Source of the DNA: Garcia nutans
Taxonomy: Eukaryota; Streptophyta; Magnoliopsida; Malpighiales; Euphorbiaceae
Direction: 5' to 3'
NCBI GenBank assembly: GCA_947685225.1
Contig: CANTUV010000053.1
Location: 11,269,501-11,333,500 of the forward strand
Length of the DNA: 64,000 nucleotides
A program made the position numbers and the translations under genes. Of this stretch, positions 55,283-64,000 are shown piece after piece. Under the pieces are notes generated by a model. It had not been told where the DNA came from. It saw only the letters and a list, made by a program, of their open reading frames with translations, and made no database searches. Each line of letters begins with the position of its first letter. Within the stretch, counting starts at the first letter, position 1.

Positions 55283-56176
55283 GTGAAACTGCTTGGTGTT
55301 CCAACTTCTTTAGTGTCTGATCGAGATCCTAGGTTTATTTCCAGATTTTGGAAGAGTTTGCATAGTGCTTTAGGTTCTCGACTGCATTTCAGCACTGCTT
55401 TTCATCCACAGACGGATGGACAGTCAGAGAGGGTGATACAGATTATTGAGGACATGTTGAGAAGCATTGTCATCGATTTCTCTGGAAGTTGGGATAGGTT
55501 TTTACCTCTTGTGGAGTTTGCTTACAACAACAGTCACCAATCCAGCATTGGTATGGCACCGTTTAAAGCATTGTATGGCAGACGGTGTAGGACACCTCTT
55601 TGTTGGAATGAGCTTGGAGATAATAAGTTGGTTGGTCCTGATTTGATTCAAGAAACTGAAGAAAAAGTAAAGTTGATTCGAGGCAGGTTAAAAGCAGCTT
55701 CAGACCGACAGAAGTCTTATGCAGATCTGAAAAGGAGAGATATAGAGTTTGATGTTGGAGATAAGGTATTTCTGAAAGTGTCTCCTTGGAAGAAGATTTT
55801 GAGGTTCGGTCGGAAAGAAAAATTGAGTCCTCGTTTCATTGGGCCGTATGAAGTGTTAGAAAGAGTTGGGCCAGTGGCGTATCGACTTGCTTTGCCACCT
55901 GAGTTGGATCGTATTCATAATGTATTCCATGTTTCTATGTTGAGGAGATATAGGTCGGATCCATCTCATGTGTTGCCATTTGAATCTATTGAAGTGAGCC
56001 CAGACTTGACATTTGAAGAGGAACCAGTTGCTATCTTGGCACGTGATGTAAAAGAGTTAAGAAATAAGAATGTGCCTTTGGTAAAAGTTTTGTGGAAGAA
56101 TCATGCAAGAGAGGAAGCAACTTGGAAAAGTGAGCATACCATGCGAGACCAGTATCCTCAGTTATTTCAGAGTTAA
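55247..56176 (+). pseudogene. Ty3/gypsy integrase, 5'-truncated
   Basis: An open frame of about 309 codons with no ATG at its head. Integrase inserts the element cDNA into chromosomes. Visible parts, numbered from the TTG at 55247: end of the catalytic core with SDRD (Asp25) and DGQSERV (Glu61), the D-35-E spacing of the catalytic triad; the zinc-binding HHCC domain and first catalytic Asp are missing. A GPY/F motif (GPYEVLERVG, about 199-208) and HNVFHVSMLRRY (about 224-235) follow. A C-terminal chromodomain-like segment (about 258-309) has VLWKNH and EEATWKSE. The frame is intact to its stop, 46 bp before the LTR, so truncation is the main damage. Confidence 0.93.
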
Positions 56177-56209
56177 TTTCAGGTAATTTCGAGGACGAAA
56201 TTTCTTTCT

Positions 56210-56222
56210 AGAGGGGGAGAAT
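56210..56222 (+). promoter_or_regulatory. Polypurine tract
   Basis: AGAGGGGGAGAAT directly before the TG of the 3' LTR. This tract primes plus-strand synthesis and confirms the LTR start. Confidence 0.88.
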
Positions 56223-57851
56223 TGTAATATCCCTAATTATGCCCTAGTAGTCTTGGTGTTATTGTTGTTGCACTTGAATTATGTATATATGATAAGTTGA
56301 TAAGAAATTGGAAGAGAATGTTTTTGTTTGGTGGTTGGGAAAGAAAAGAGGGTTTAGAGATAATTGTATATGTTGCTTATATGGTGATATATATAACATA
56401 TAAAGTGGTCAAAATGGAAAGTCAAGGAAAGATGATATTTTTGTGTTGGTTGTGAAATTACTTAAATGGGTATAGATATGACAAAAGCTTAGTTAAATGG
56501 ATGAGGGTATTATAGTAATTTTCTTTTGGATGGGTATTTAATGCCTATTGACTTTGTGTTTCTTCATCATTTCTTCTTCTTGTTGTTGTTGTGTGGCCGG
56601 CTCACCAAAGAGACAAGAGAGCAAGAGAACAAGTGATGGTTTTGATGATTTCAAGCTCAAAGTGAAGGAAGTTTTCAAAGTTACAAGTTGGAGTTTCAAG
56701 GAATTTCATTATTTGGTAAGTTTTCTCTTGTTACCCTTGTTATTTTTGAAGTTATGCTTGAGTTGAGTTGTGATTTGATGATGGTATGATTAAGTTGCTT
56801 AGGGTGTGATTTTAAGTATTGATTTTGCTTGATAGATGAGAAGTTGAGTTGGTGAAGGTGTTGGAAGTGATTGTGTTGAGTAAGAGTTGTGTTTAGTGAA
56901 ATTTCTTTCTGTTTTACAATTAGTAAAGGCTGTGACTTGTATGATTTTTAATTAATTATAGAAAAATGTTCTTGAAGTGAATTTTTGATATGTTGTGCCT
57001 CTATGAGTCTAGAATGACTGAAAAATATGTTGATTCGATTTTGGAATGGTTATGAGTTTAGAAAGATTATTTTTATTAGACCTGTTCCAGCAGGTACCTT
57101 AATTGAGACAGCTATATTTCGGGATTTTTAATAAAATGTAGAAAAATCATATCCAATTGAATTTTGGATATGTTGTTGCTTAGTGAGTCTAGTATTTGAG
57201 AAAAATAATTTGGAACCACGTTGATTGAATTTGATTTATGGAATTCACAAAGTTCAGAACTGTTGCCAGGATGCAGGGCAATTGGGGCAGTCTGGTTAGG
57301 TGAACTATTTGACCAAGATTTTGTGTTCAGTTTGATCTGAAATTTTAAAGGAATGATTTTAAGATACAAAAATAAATTCTGTAAAAATTTTAGAATTTTT
57401 AGTCAAGTAGATTATTTTATACAATTTTTCAAAATAAGGATAAAATGGAGTCTAAAACCAGAATGTACTATTCATATGGTCATTTTGCTAATATTCCTTT
57501 TGGATTAGGTTGTGAATGATATAATCAAATGCATGTGTAAGGTCCTAAAACTATGAATCATATCAATTGTTCTTTGCCCTAATTGCATTGTTGAGATTGA
57601 ACAATGTTATGTTATGCATTGTGAATGGTAATGTGTTTCATGAGTAATATACCTTGAAATTGAAATGTATATCAAAGATGCAATGATAATTCAAATAAGA
57701 TATGATATGAGACAATGCCATTGTGATTGGCTATGATGATGAGAATTTGAGAATGGAAATGGTAACTATATAATAAATGTATTGTTTGTTTAATATGTTA
57801 TTCAGTTTCAGAGTTCTGGATTTGGGTGGCATGCCTAAGAAATGATGAAAG

Positions 57852-58028
57852 GTAACAGTCTTGCCGGGTTGAGGATCTCCTCATATGTGTTGAGTTGATG
57901 GTCCAAGAGACTGGGTCTGTTACACTATGAGAATTGTGAATATAAGATATATGATTTGTAACAGTCTTGCCGGGTTGAGGATCTCCTCATATGTGTTGAG
58001 TGATGGTCCAAGAGACTGGGTCTGTTAC
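57852..58028 (+). repeat. Duplicated 71-72-bp module bounded by GTAACAG / CTGTTAC
   Basis: Copies at 57852-57923 and 57958-58028 (offset 106 bp). Each is enclosed by a 7-bp inverted repeat and holds CTTGCCGGGTTGAGGATC and AGAGACTGGGTCTG. The solo LTR carries the same duplication. Confidence 0.88.
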
Positions 58029-58389
58029 ACTATCCATGGATAGAGATACATGTATATACATTGCCTACGGGCGTGATTATTGTGACTACGAACCAAATCA
58101 GTAACTCTGAACTCTGAATATCATATTAAATACTTGTTGGGCCCATAGGTGTCAAGGTTATATGAATGTCCTAAATAATGTTATGAGCTAATGAAATGGG
58201 ATGTTGTTTATTGAGTATGATTGATTAATGTTGAATGTGGAAAGATGTTGAAATGTGGTATGCTCATATGACTATGATTTGTGAAATGCATAATTATGTG
58301 GTTAACTTTATATGTATGATGTTGATCTTATCATTAACATATGTGAAATTGCATTACATTAAAGCATACCATTAGCATGTTTTATCTTA

Positions 58390-58427
58390 CTAAGCCGTTG
58401 GCTTAGCGCGATAGTGTTTAATCGCGC
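58390..58427 (+). other. Twin hairpins near the LTR 3' end (3' LTR)
   Basis: CTAAGCC-GTT-GGCTTAG (58390-58406) abuts GCGCGAT / ATCGCGC (58406-58412 with 58421-58427). Both stems are kept in the other two LTRs, one of them with swapped base pairs. Confidence 0.72.
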
Positions 58428-58821
58428 AGGTAATAGAGTTGATAGAGTTGAACCCGAGAGTTCATCAAGACCAAGTGAGAGTAGACCTTGAAGAGTTGAT
58501 TTTTGGGAACTTAAAGATCAGAAGAGAATTGCCAATCATGTATACTTCTATATATTTTGTAAAGAAATGTTTAATGTGTAAATATGTACATATTTTATAA
58601 CTTCCGCTGTGTAATATTTAAATGTATATATATATATATAAATAATATGTTTTGATTTATCAGTAAATGATTTACTTTTCTATAATGTATAATGATAAAG
58701 GTATTGTATCAAGTTTAAAGTGTTTTGAATATTAAGAAAATCGTAGCATCCCTATGTTTGGTGCACTTATGCTACATTGTTGTGGTTGTAGTGTGTGTGC
58801 ATTGGATATGGGGGTGTTACA

Positions 58822-58952
58822 GCGGTGGTGTGTGGGCGAGCTTAGGATGACATCGTAAGAAGATGGACGAATGAGAAAGAGAATAGGCAAGCGCCATTCT
58901 CAGCGAAGCAGTGAGAGGAGAGAATAAATTAAATTTTCTGGCAGCGCATGAC
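58822..58952 (+). other. Partial spacer right of the retrotransposon
   Basis: Resumes mid-spacer at GCGGTGGTGTGTGGG and runs through the purine tract (GAGAGGAGAG, slightly shortened) into the promoter of 5S-114. Confidence 0.9.
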
Positions 58953-59071
58953 GGGTGCGATCATACCAGCACTAACGCACCGATCCCATCAGAACTTTGA
59001 AGTTAAACGTGCTTGGACGAGAGTAGTACTGAGATGGGTGACCTCTTGGGAAGTCCTTGTGTTGCACCCCT
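58953..59071 (+). rRNA. 5S rRNA: 5S rRNA copy 5S-114
   Basis: 119 nt. G30/31 deletion, C46T, C47T, G66A, C107T. Class A spacer. Confidence 0.94.
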
Positions 59072-59378
59072 ATCATTTTTCTTTTTTCGAAAATAATTTT
59101 TTTATCAACCACGATCATTTGCAGTGTGGGCCCGGCGGACTAATAAATAATTTGTTGGACTTTTAGAGCAACGCGAGTAATAGTACCGATATGGCATCGC
59201 TTAGCTCGTTTGCCCGAATCAGTATCTTTCTGCAGCAGATTTGAGAGCGGTGGTGCTTGGGCGAGCTTAGGATGGCATCGTAGGAAGACGGACGAATGAG
59301 AAAGAGAATAGGCAAGCGCCATTCTCAGCGAAGCAGTGAGAGGGAGAGAATAAATTAAATTTTCTGGCAGCGCATGAC

Positions 59379-59498
59379 GGGTGCGATCATACCAGCACTA
59401 ACGCACCGGATCCCATCAGAACTTTGAAGTTAAACGTGCTTGGGCGAGAGTAGTACTGAGATGGGTGACCTCTTGGGAAGTCCTCGTGTTGCACCTCT
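59379..59498 (+). rRNA. 5S rRNA: 5S rRNA copy 5S-115
   Basis: 120 nt. C46T, C47T, C118T. Class B spacer. Confidence 0.95.
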
Positions 59499-59805
59499 AT
59501 CATTTTTCTTTTTTAAAAAATATTTTTTTTATCAACCACGATCCTACGCAGTTTGTGGATGGCGGACTAAAAAATCATTTGTTGACCTTTTACAGCAACG
59601 CGAGTAATATCGCCGATATGGCGTCGCTTGGCTCGTTTGCCCGAATCAGTCTCTCTCTGCAGCAGATTTGAGAGCGTTGGTGTGTGGGCGAGCTTAGGAT
59701 GGCATCGTAGGAAGACGGACGAATGAGAAAGAGAATAGGCAAGCGCCATTCTCAGCGAAGCAGTGAGAGGGAGAGAATAAATTAAATTTTCTGGCAGCGC
59801 ATGAC

Positions 59806-59924
59806 GGGTGCGATCATACCAGCACTAACGCACCGATCCCATCAGAACTTTGAAGTTAAACGTGCTTGGGCGAGAGTAGTACTGAGATGGGTGACCTCTT
59901 GGGAAGTCCTTGTGTTGCACCCCT
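59806..59924 (+). rRNA. 5S rRNA: 5S rRNA copy 5S-116
   Basis: 119 nt. G30/31 deletion, C46T, C47T, C107T. Class B spacer. Confidence 0.94.
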
Positions 59925-60231
59925 ATCATTTTTCTTTTTTCGAAAATAATTTTTTTATCAACCACGATCATTTGCAGTTTGGGGCCGGCGGACTAATAAA
60001 TCATTTGTTGGCCTTTTAAAGCAACGCGAGTAATATCGCCGATATGGCATCGCTTGGCTCATTTGCCCGAATCAGTCTCTCTCTGCAGCAGATTTGAGAG
60101 CGTTGGTGCGTGGACGAGCTTAGGATGGCATCGTAGGAAGAGGGACGAATGAGAAAGAGAATAGGCAAGGGCCATTCTCAGCGAAGCAGTGAGAGGGAGA
60201 GAATAAATTAAATTTTCTGGCAGCGAATTAC

Positions 60232-60351
60232 GGGTGCGATCATACCAGCACTAACCCACCAGATCCCAGCAGAACTCCGAAGTCAACCGTGCTTGGGCGA
60301 GAGTAGTACTGAGATGGGTGACCTCTTGGGAAGTCCTTGTGTTGCACACCT
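60232..60351 (+). rRNA. 5S rRNA: 5S rRNA copy 5S-117
   Basis: 120 nt. G25C, G30A, T38G, T53C and A56C (A box), C107T, C117A. Class A spacer. Confidence 0.94.
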
Positions 60352-60658
60352 ATCATTTTTCTTTTTTCGAAAATATTTTTTTTATCCACCACGATCATTT
60401 GCAGTTTGGGGCCGGCGGACTAATAAATCATTTGTTGGCCTTTTAGAGCAACGCGAGTAATATCGCAGATATGGCGTCGCTTAGCTCGTTTGCCCGAATC
60501 AGTATCTTTCTGCAGCAGATTTGAGAGCGGTGGTGCGTGGGCGAGCTTAGGATTGCATCGTAGGAAGAGGGACGAATGAGAAAGAGAATAGGCAAGGGCC
60601 ATTCTCAGCGAAGCAGTGAGAGGGAGAGAATAAATTAAATTTTCTGGCAGCGCATTAC

Positions 60659-60779
60659 GGGTGCAATCATACTAGCACTAACGCACCGGATCCCATCAGA
60701 ACTCCGAAGTCAAACGTGCTTGGGCGAGAGTAGTACTGAGATGGGTGACCTTCTTGGGAAGTCCTTGTGTTGCACACCT
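60659..60779 (+). rRNA. 5S rRNA: 5S rRNA copy 5S-118
   Basis: 121 nt, extra T in the C box (GACCTTCTTGGG). G7A, C15T, T53C, C107T, C117A. Class A spacer. Confidence 0.93.
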
Positions 60780-61086
60780 ATCATTTTTCTTTTTTCGAAA
60801 ATATTTTTTTTATCAACCACGATAATTTGCAGTTTGGGGCCGGCGGACTAATAAATTATTTGTTGGCCTTTTAGAGCAACGCGAGTAATATCGCCGATAT
60901 GGTGTTGCTTAGCTCGTTTGCCCGAATTAGTATCTTTCTGCAGCAGATTTGAGAGCGGTGGTGCTTGGGCGAGCTTAGGATGGCATCGTAGGAACACAGA
61001 CGAATGAGAAAGAGAATAGGCAAGCGCCATTCTCAGCGAAGCAGTGGGAGGGATAGAATAAATTAAATTTTCTGGCAGCGCATGAC

Positions 61087-61205
61087 GGGTGCGATCATAC
61101 CAGCACTAACGCACCGATCCCATCAGAACTTTGAAGTTAAACGTGCTTGGGCGAGAGTAGTACTGAGATGGGTGACCTCTTGGGAAGTCCTCGTGTTGCA
61201 CCCCT
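61087..61205 (+). rRNA. 5S rRNA: 5S rRNA copy 5S-119
   Basis: 119 nt. G30/31 deletion, C46T, C47T. Class A spacer. Confidence 0.94.
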
Positions 61206-61512
61206 ATCATTTTTCTTTTTTCAAAAATGTTTTTTTTATCAACCACGATCATTTGCAGTTTGGGGCCGGCGGACTAATAAATCATTTGATAGCCATTTAG
61301 AGCAACGCGAGTAATTTCGCCGATAAGGCGTCGCTTAGCTCGTTTGCGCGAATCAGTCTCTTTCTGCAGCAGATTTGAGAGCGGTGGTGTGTGGGCGAGC
61401 TTAGGATGGCATCGTAAGAAGATGGACGAATGAGAAAGAGAATAGGCAAGCGCCATTCTCAGCGAAGCAGTGAGAGGGTGAGAATAAATTAAATTTTCTG
61501 GCAGCACATGTC

Positions 61513-61632
61513 GGGTGCGATCGTACTAGCACTAACGCACCGGATCCCATCAGAACATCGAAGTTAAACGTGCTTTGGCTAGAGTAGTACTGAGATGGGT
61601 GACCTCTTGGGAAGTCCTTGTGTTGCACCCCT
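61513..61632 (+). rRNA. 5S rRNA: 5S rRNA copy 5S-120
   Basis: 120 nt. A11G, C15T, T45A, C46T, G64T, G68T, C107T. Class A spacer. Confidence 0.94.
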
Positions 61633-61939
61633 ATCATTTTTCTTTTTTCGAAAATATTTTTTTTATCAACCATGATTATTTGCAGTTTTGGGCCTGCGGA
61701 CTAATAAATCATTTGTTGGCCTTTTAGAGCAACGCGAGTAATATCGCCGATATGGCGTCGCTTAGCTCGTTTGCCCGAATTAGTATCTTTCTGCAGCAGA
61801 TTTGAGAGCGGTGGTGCTTGGGCGAGCTTAGGATGGCATCGTAGGAAGACGGACGAATGAGAAAGAGAATAGGCAAGTGCCATTCTCAGCGAAGCAGTGA
61901 GAGGGAGAGAATAAATTAAATTTTCTGGTAGCGCATGAC

Positions 61940-62059
61940 GGGTGCGATCATTCCAGCACTAACGCACCGGATCCCATCAGAACTCCGAAGTCAAATGTGC
62001 TTGGGCGAGAGTAGTACTGAGATGGGTGACATCTTGGGAAGTCCTCGTGTTGCTCCCCT
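61940..62059 (+). rRNA. 5S rRNA: 5S rRNA copy 5S-121
   Basis: 120 nt. A13T, T53C and C57T (A box), C92A, A115T. Class A spacer. Confidence 0.95.
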
Positions 62060-62367
62060 ATCATTTTTCTTTTTTCGAAAATATTTTTTTTTATCAACCA
62101 CGATCCTTCGCTGTTTGGGGCCGGCGGACTAATAAATCATTTGTTGGCCTTTTAAAGCAACGCGAGTAATATCGCCGATATGGCGTCGCTTGGCTCGTTT
62201 GCACGAATCAGTATCTTTCTGCAGCAGATTTGAGATCGGTGGTGCTTGGGCGAGCTTAGTATGGCATCGTAGGAAGACGGACGAATGAGAAAGAGAATAG
62301 GCAAGAGCCATTCTCAGTGAAGCAGTGAGAGGGAGAGAATAAATTAAATTTTCTGGCAGCACATGAC

Positions 62368-62487
62368 GGGTGCGATCATACCAGCACTAACGAACCGGAT
62401 CCCATCAGAACTCCGAAGTTAAACGTGGTTGGGCGAGAGTAGTACTGAGATGGGTGACCTCTTGGGAAGTCCTCGTGTTGCACCCCT
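62368..62487 (+). rRNA. 5S rRNA: 5S rRNA copy 5S-122
   Basis: 120 nt. C26A, C61G. Class B spacer. Confidence 0.95.
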
Positions 62488-62791
62488 ATCATTTTTTTTT
62501 CAAAAATATTTTTTTTATCAACCGCGATCTTTCTCAGTTTGGGGCCGGCGGAATAATAAATCATTTGTTGACCTTTTAGAGCAACGCGAGTAATATCGCC
62601 GATATGGCGTCGCTTGGCTCGTTTGCCCGAATCAGTCTCTCTCTGCAGCATATTTGAGAGCGTTGGTGCGTGAGCGAGCTTAGGATGGCATCGTAGGAAG
62701 AGGGACGAATGAGAAAGAGAATAGGCAAGGGCCATTCTCAGCAAAGCAGTGAGAGGGAGAGAATAAATTAAATTTTCTGGCAGCGCATGAC

Positions 62792-62911
62792 GGGTGCGAT
62801 CATACCAGCACTAACGCACCGGATCCCATCAGAACTCCAAAGTTAAACGTGCTTGAGAGAGAGTAGTACTGAGATGGGTGACCTCTTGGGAAGTCCTCGT
62901 GTTGCACACCT
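62792..62911 (+). rRNA. 5S rRNA: 5S rRNA copy 5S-123
   Basis: 120 nt. G48A, G65A, C67A, C117A. Class D spacer. Confidence 0.95.
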
Positions 62912-63218
62912 ATCATTTTTCTTTTTTCAAAAATAATTTTTTTATCAACCACGATCATTTGCAGTTTGGGGCCGGCGGACTAATAAATCATTTGTTTGCC
63001 TTTTAGAGCAACGTGAGTAATAACGCCGATATAGCGTCGCTTAGCTCATTTGCCCAAACCAGTATCTTTCTGCAGCAGATTTGAGAGCGTTTGTGCGTGT
63101 ACGAGCTTAGGATGGCATCATAGGAAGAGGGACGAATGAGAAAGAGAATAGGCAAGGGCCATTCTCAGCGAAGCAGTGAGAGGGAGAGAATAAATTAAAT
63201 TTTCTAGCAGCGCATTAC

Positions 63219-63338
63219 GGGTGCGATCATACCAGCACTAACGCACCGGATCCCATCAGAACTCCGAAGTCAAACGTGCTTGGGAGAGAGTAGTACTGAG
63301 ATGGGTGACCTCTTTGGAAGTCCTGGTGTTGCACACCT
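63219..63338 (+). rRNA. 5S rRNA: 5S rRNA copy 5S-124
   Basis: 120 nt. T53C, C67A, G97T, C107G, C117A. Class A spacer. Confidence 0.95.
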
Positions 63339-63642
63339 ATCATTTTTTTTTCGAAAATATTTTTTTTATCAACCACGATCATTTGGAATTTTGGGCCTGC
63401 GGAATAATAAATCATTTGTTGGCCTTTTAGAGCAACGCGAGTAAAATCGCCGATATGGCGTCGCTTAGCTCGTTTGCCCGAATCAGTATCTTTCTGCAGT
63501 AGATTTGAGAGCGGTGGTGCTTGGGCGAGCTTAGGATGGCATCGTAGGAAGACGGACGAATGAGAAAGAGAATAGGCAAGCGCCATTCTCAGCGAAGCAG
63601 TGAGAGGGAGAGAATAAATTAAATTTTCTGGCAGCGCATGAA

Positions 63643-63733
63643 GGGTGCGATCAGAACTCCGAAGTTAAACGTGCTTGGGCGGGAGTAGTACTGAGATGGG
63701 TGACCTCTTGGGAAGTCCTCGTGTTGCACCCCT
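63643..63733 (+). pseudogene. 5S rRNA: 5S rRNA copy 5S-125 with 29-bp internal deletion
   Basis: 91 nt. Nucleotides between GCGATCA and GAACTCC (about 12-40) are missing. ATCA occurs at both edges of the lost segment, so a deletion between short direct repeats is likely. A69G also present. The internal promoter remains but helices II and III of the RNA cannot form. Class C spacer follows. Confidence 0.93.
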
Positions 63734-64000
63734 ATCATTTTTCTTTTTTTGAAAATATTTTTTTTATCAACCACGATCCTTCGCAGTTTGGGGCCGGCGG
63801 ACTAATAAATAATTTGTTGGTATTTTAGAGCAACGCGAGTAATATCGCCGATATGGCGTCGCTTGGCTCGTTTGGCCAAATCAGTCTCTCTCTGCAGCAT
63901 ATTTGAGAGCGTTGTTGTGTGGGCGAGCTTAGGATGACATCGTAGGAAGAGGGACGAATGAGAAAGAGAATAGGCAAGGGCCATTCTAAGCGAAGCAGTG
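63734..64000 (+). other. Class C spacer cut by the window edge
   Basis: Normal terminator, central region and purine tract; the next 5S gene should start roughly 70 bp beyond the window. Confidence 0.9.

Larger units (their letters stand above)
55219..58821 (+). mobile_element. 5'-truncated Ty3/gypsy retrotransposon (integrase end and 3' LTR)
   Basis: Order: a 41-bp duplicated junction piece, an integrase remnant, polypurine tract and a complete 3' LTR ending TTACA at 58821. Everything 5' of the integrase core is missing. The left flank is 5S nucleotide 75 and the right flank is mid-spacer (GCGGTGGTG), so the sides do not match as a simple insertion; a deletion or recombination followed integration. 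The integrase C-terminus resembles plant chromoviruses, probably the Tekay/Del group, judged from memory of the family. Confidence 0.92.
56223..58821 (+). repeat. 3' LTR, 2,599 bp
   Basis: Starts TGTAATATCCC, ends GGGGTGTTACA. It aligns along its length with the reverse complement of the solo LTR at 10743-13526. A possible TATA box (TATTTAA near 56534) precedes a pyrimidine-rich stretch, which may mark the transcription start. Short TA runs lie near 58627-58640. No gene: the 85-codon frame on the - strand at 57112-57369 is matched in the solo LTR but resembles no protein I know. Confidence 0.92.
1..64000 (+). repeat. 5S rDNA tandem array (window lies wholly inside it)
   Basis: Head-to-tail units of 426-427 bp, each a 5S rRNA gene plus spacer, run from before the first base to past the last, interrupted only by three retrotransposon remnants. 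All 126 gene copies lie on the + strand. Most copies carry a GGATCC site in the gene and most spacers a CTGCAG site, so the unit period is visible directly. Copies differ from one another at many sites, so homogenisation is incomplete. Confidence 0.98.

Noticed and set aside
31160..58821. The 31-35.6 kb and 55.2-58.8 kb remnants as two halves of one element
   Set aside because: The first has only 5' parts and the second only 3' parts, but the LTRs are of clearly different subfamilies and the outer flanks (GAGAATAGG and GCGGTGGTG) share no target duplication.
780..62132. Plus-strand frames of about 60-100 codons spanning the 5S gene and T runs
   Set aside because: They read through the rRNA gene and oligo-T terminators into the spacer, with Phe runs from the T tracts. 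Chance products of the repeat.
63..63984. Minus-strand frames of 60-120 codons in almost every spacer, with one shared peptide pattern
   Set aside because: They repeat because the spacer repeats. Class D spacers and others turn a CGA codon into a TGA stop (CATCATAGG on the + strand), indels shift the frame, and differences show no sign of protein-level constraint.
1..64000. CRISPR-like array from the regular repeats
   Set aside because: The repeat is a 120-nt 5S gene and the intervals are homologous to each other, unlike CRISPR spacers. The elements and Pol III signals are those of plants.
1..64000. tRNA genes, 45S rDNA segments or telomere repeats within the array
   Set aside because: None seen by eye; only the primer-binding site complementary to the 3' end of a tRNA was found.

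Overview
The window is a plant nuclear 5S ribosomal DNA array, with all 5S genes on the + strand, broken by three LTR-retrotransposon remnants. A flowering plant is inferred from three things: the 120-nt 5S gene with its internal Pol III promoter, the upstream AT box with GC at -12 and C at -1, and Ty3/gypsy elements with long (2.6-2.85 kb) TG...CA LTRs and a tRNA-iMet-type primer site. The species cannot be named from the sequence. Both window edges lie inside the array.

Array. The unit is 426-427 bp: a 120-nt 5S gene plus a spacer of about 307 bp. I count 126 copies: 121 uninterrupted full-length copies (119-121 nt), one split by an insertion, three truncated at rearrangements and one with a 29-bp internal deletion. 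Copies are numbered 5S-1 to 5S-125 in order, plus one unnumbered 3' fragment at 35.6 kb. Substitutions are written against the array consensus, numbered 1-120 from the first G of GGGTGCGATC. The internal control region is A box 50-64, intermediate element 67-72 and C box 80-97. Spacers fall into four classes by the bases near their middle: A (GCGGTGGTGCTTGGG), B (GCGTTGGTGCGTGGG), C (GCGTTGTTGTGTGGG) and D (GCGTTTGTGC followed by RTGT, with TAATAACG upstream). The array is not homogeneous. It is a mosaic of higher-order blocks of 2, 3, 5, 6 and 7 units, plus one segment repeated 39.3 kb away.

Insertions. (1) 10,743-13,526: a 2,784-bp solo LTR on the - strand that splits a 5S gene at nucleotide 11, with 5-bp target duplication GATCA. 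(2) 31,160-35,619: a 5' LTR (2,849 bp), primer-binding site and about 1.6 kb of non-coding internal sequence, + strand, cut off and fused to nucleotide 83 of a 5S gene; a scrambled repair scar lies directly upstream. (3) 55,219-58,821: the 3' part of a chromovirus-like Ty3/gypsy element, + strand (integrase C-terminal two thirds, polypurine tract, 2,599-bp 3' LTR), whose left end is fused to nucleotide 75 of a 5S gene. The LTRs of (1) and (3) are the same family; that of (2) is a diverged relative.

There is no protein-coding gene other than the broken integrase. The many 60-120 aa reading frames are by-products of the repeated spacer. The points most worth follow-up are the substitutions fixed array-wide in the 5S promoter, the uncompensated helix I variants, the twin covarying hairpins shared by all three LTRs and the template-switch-like scar at 30.95-31.16 kb.
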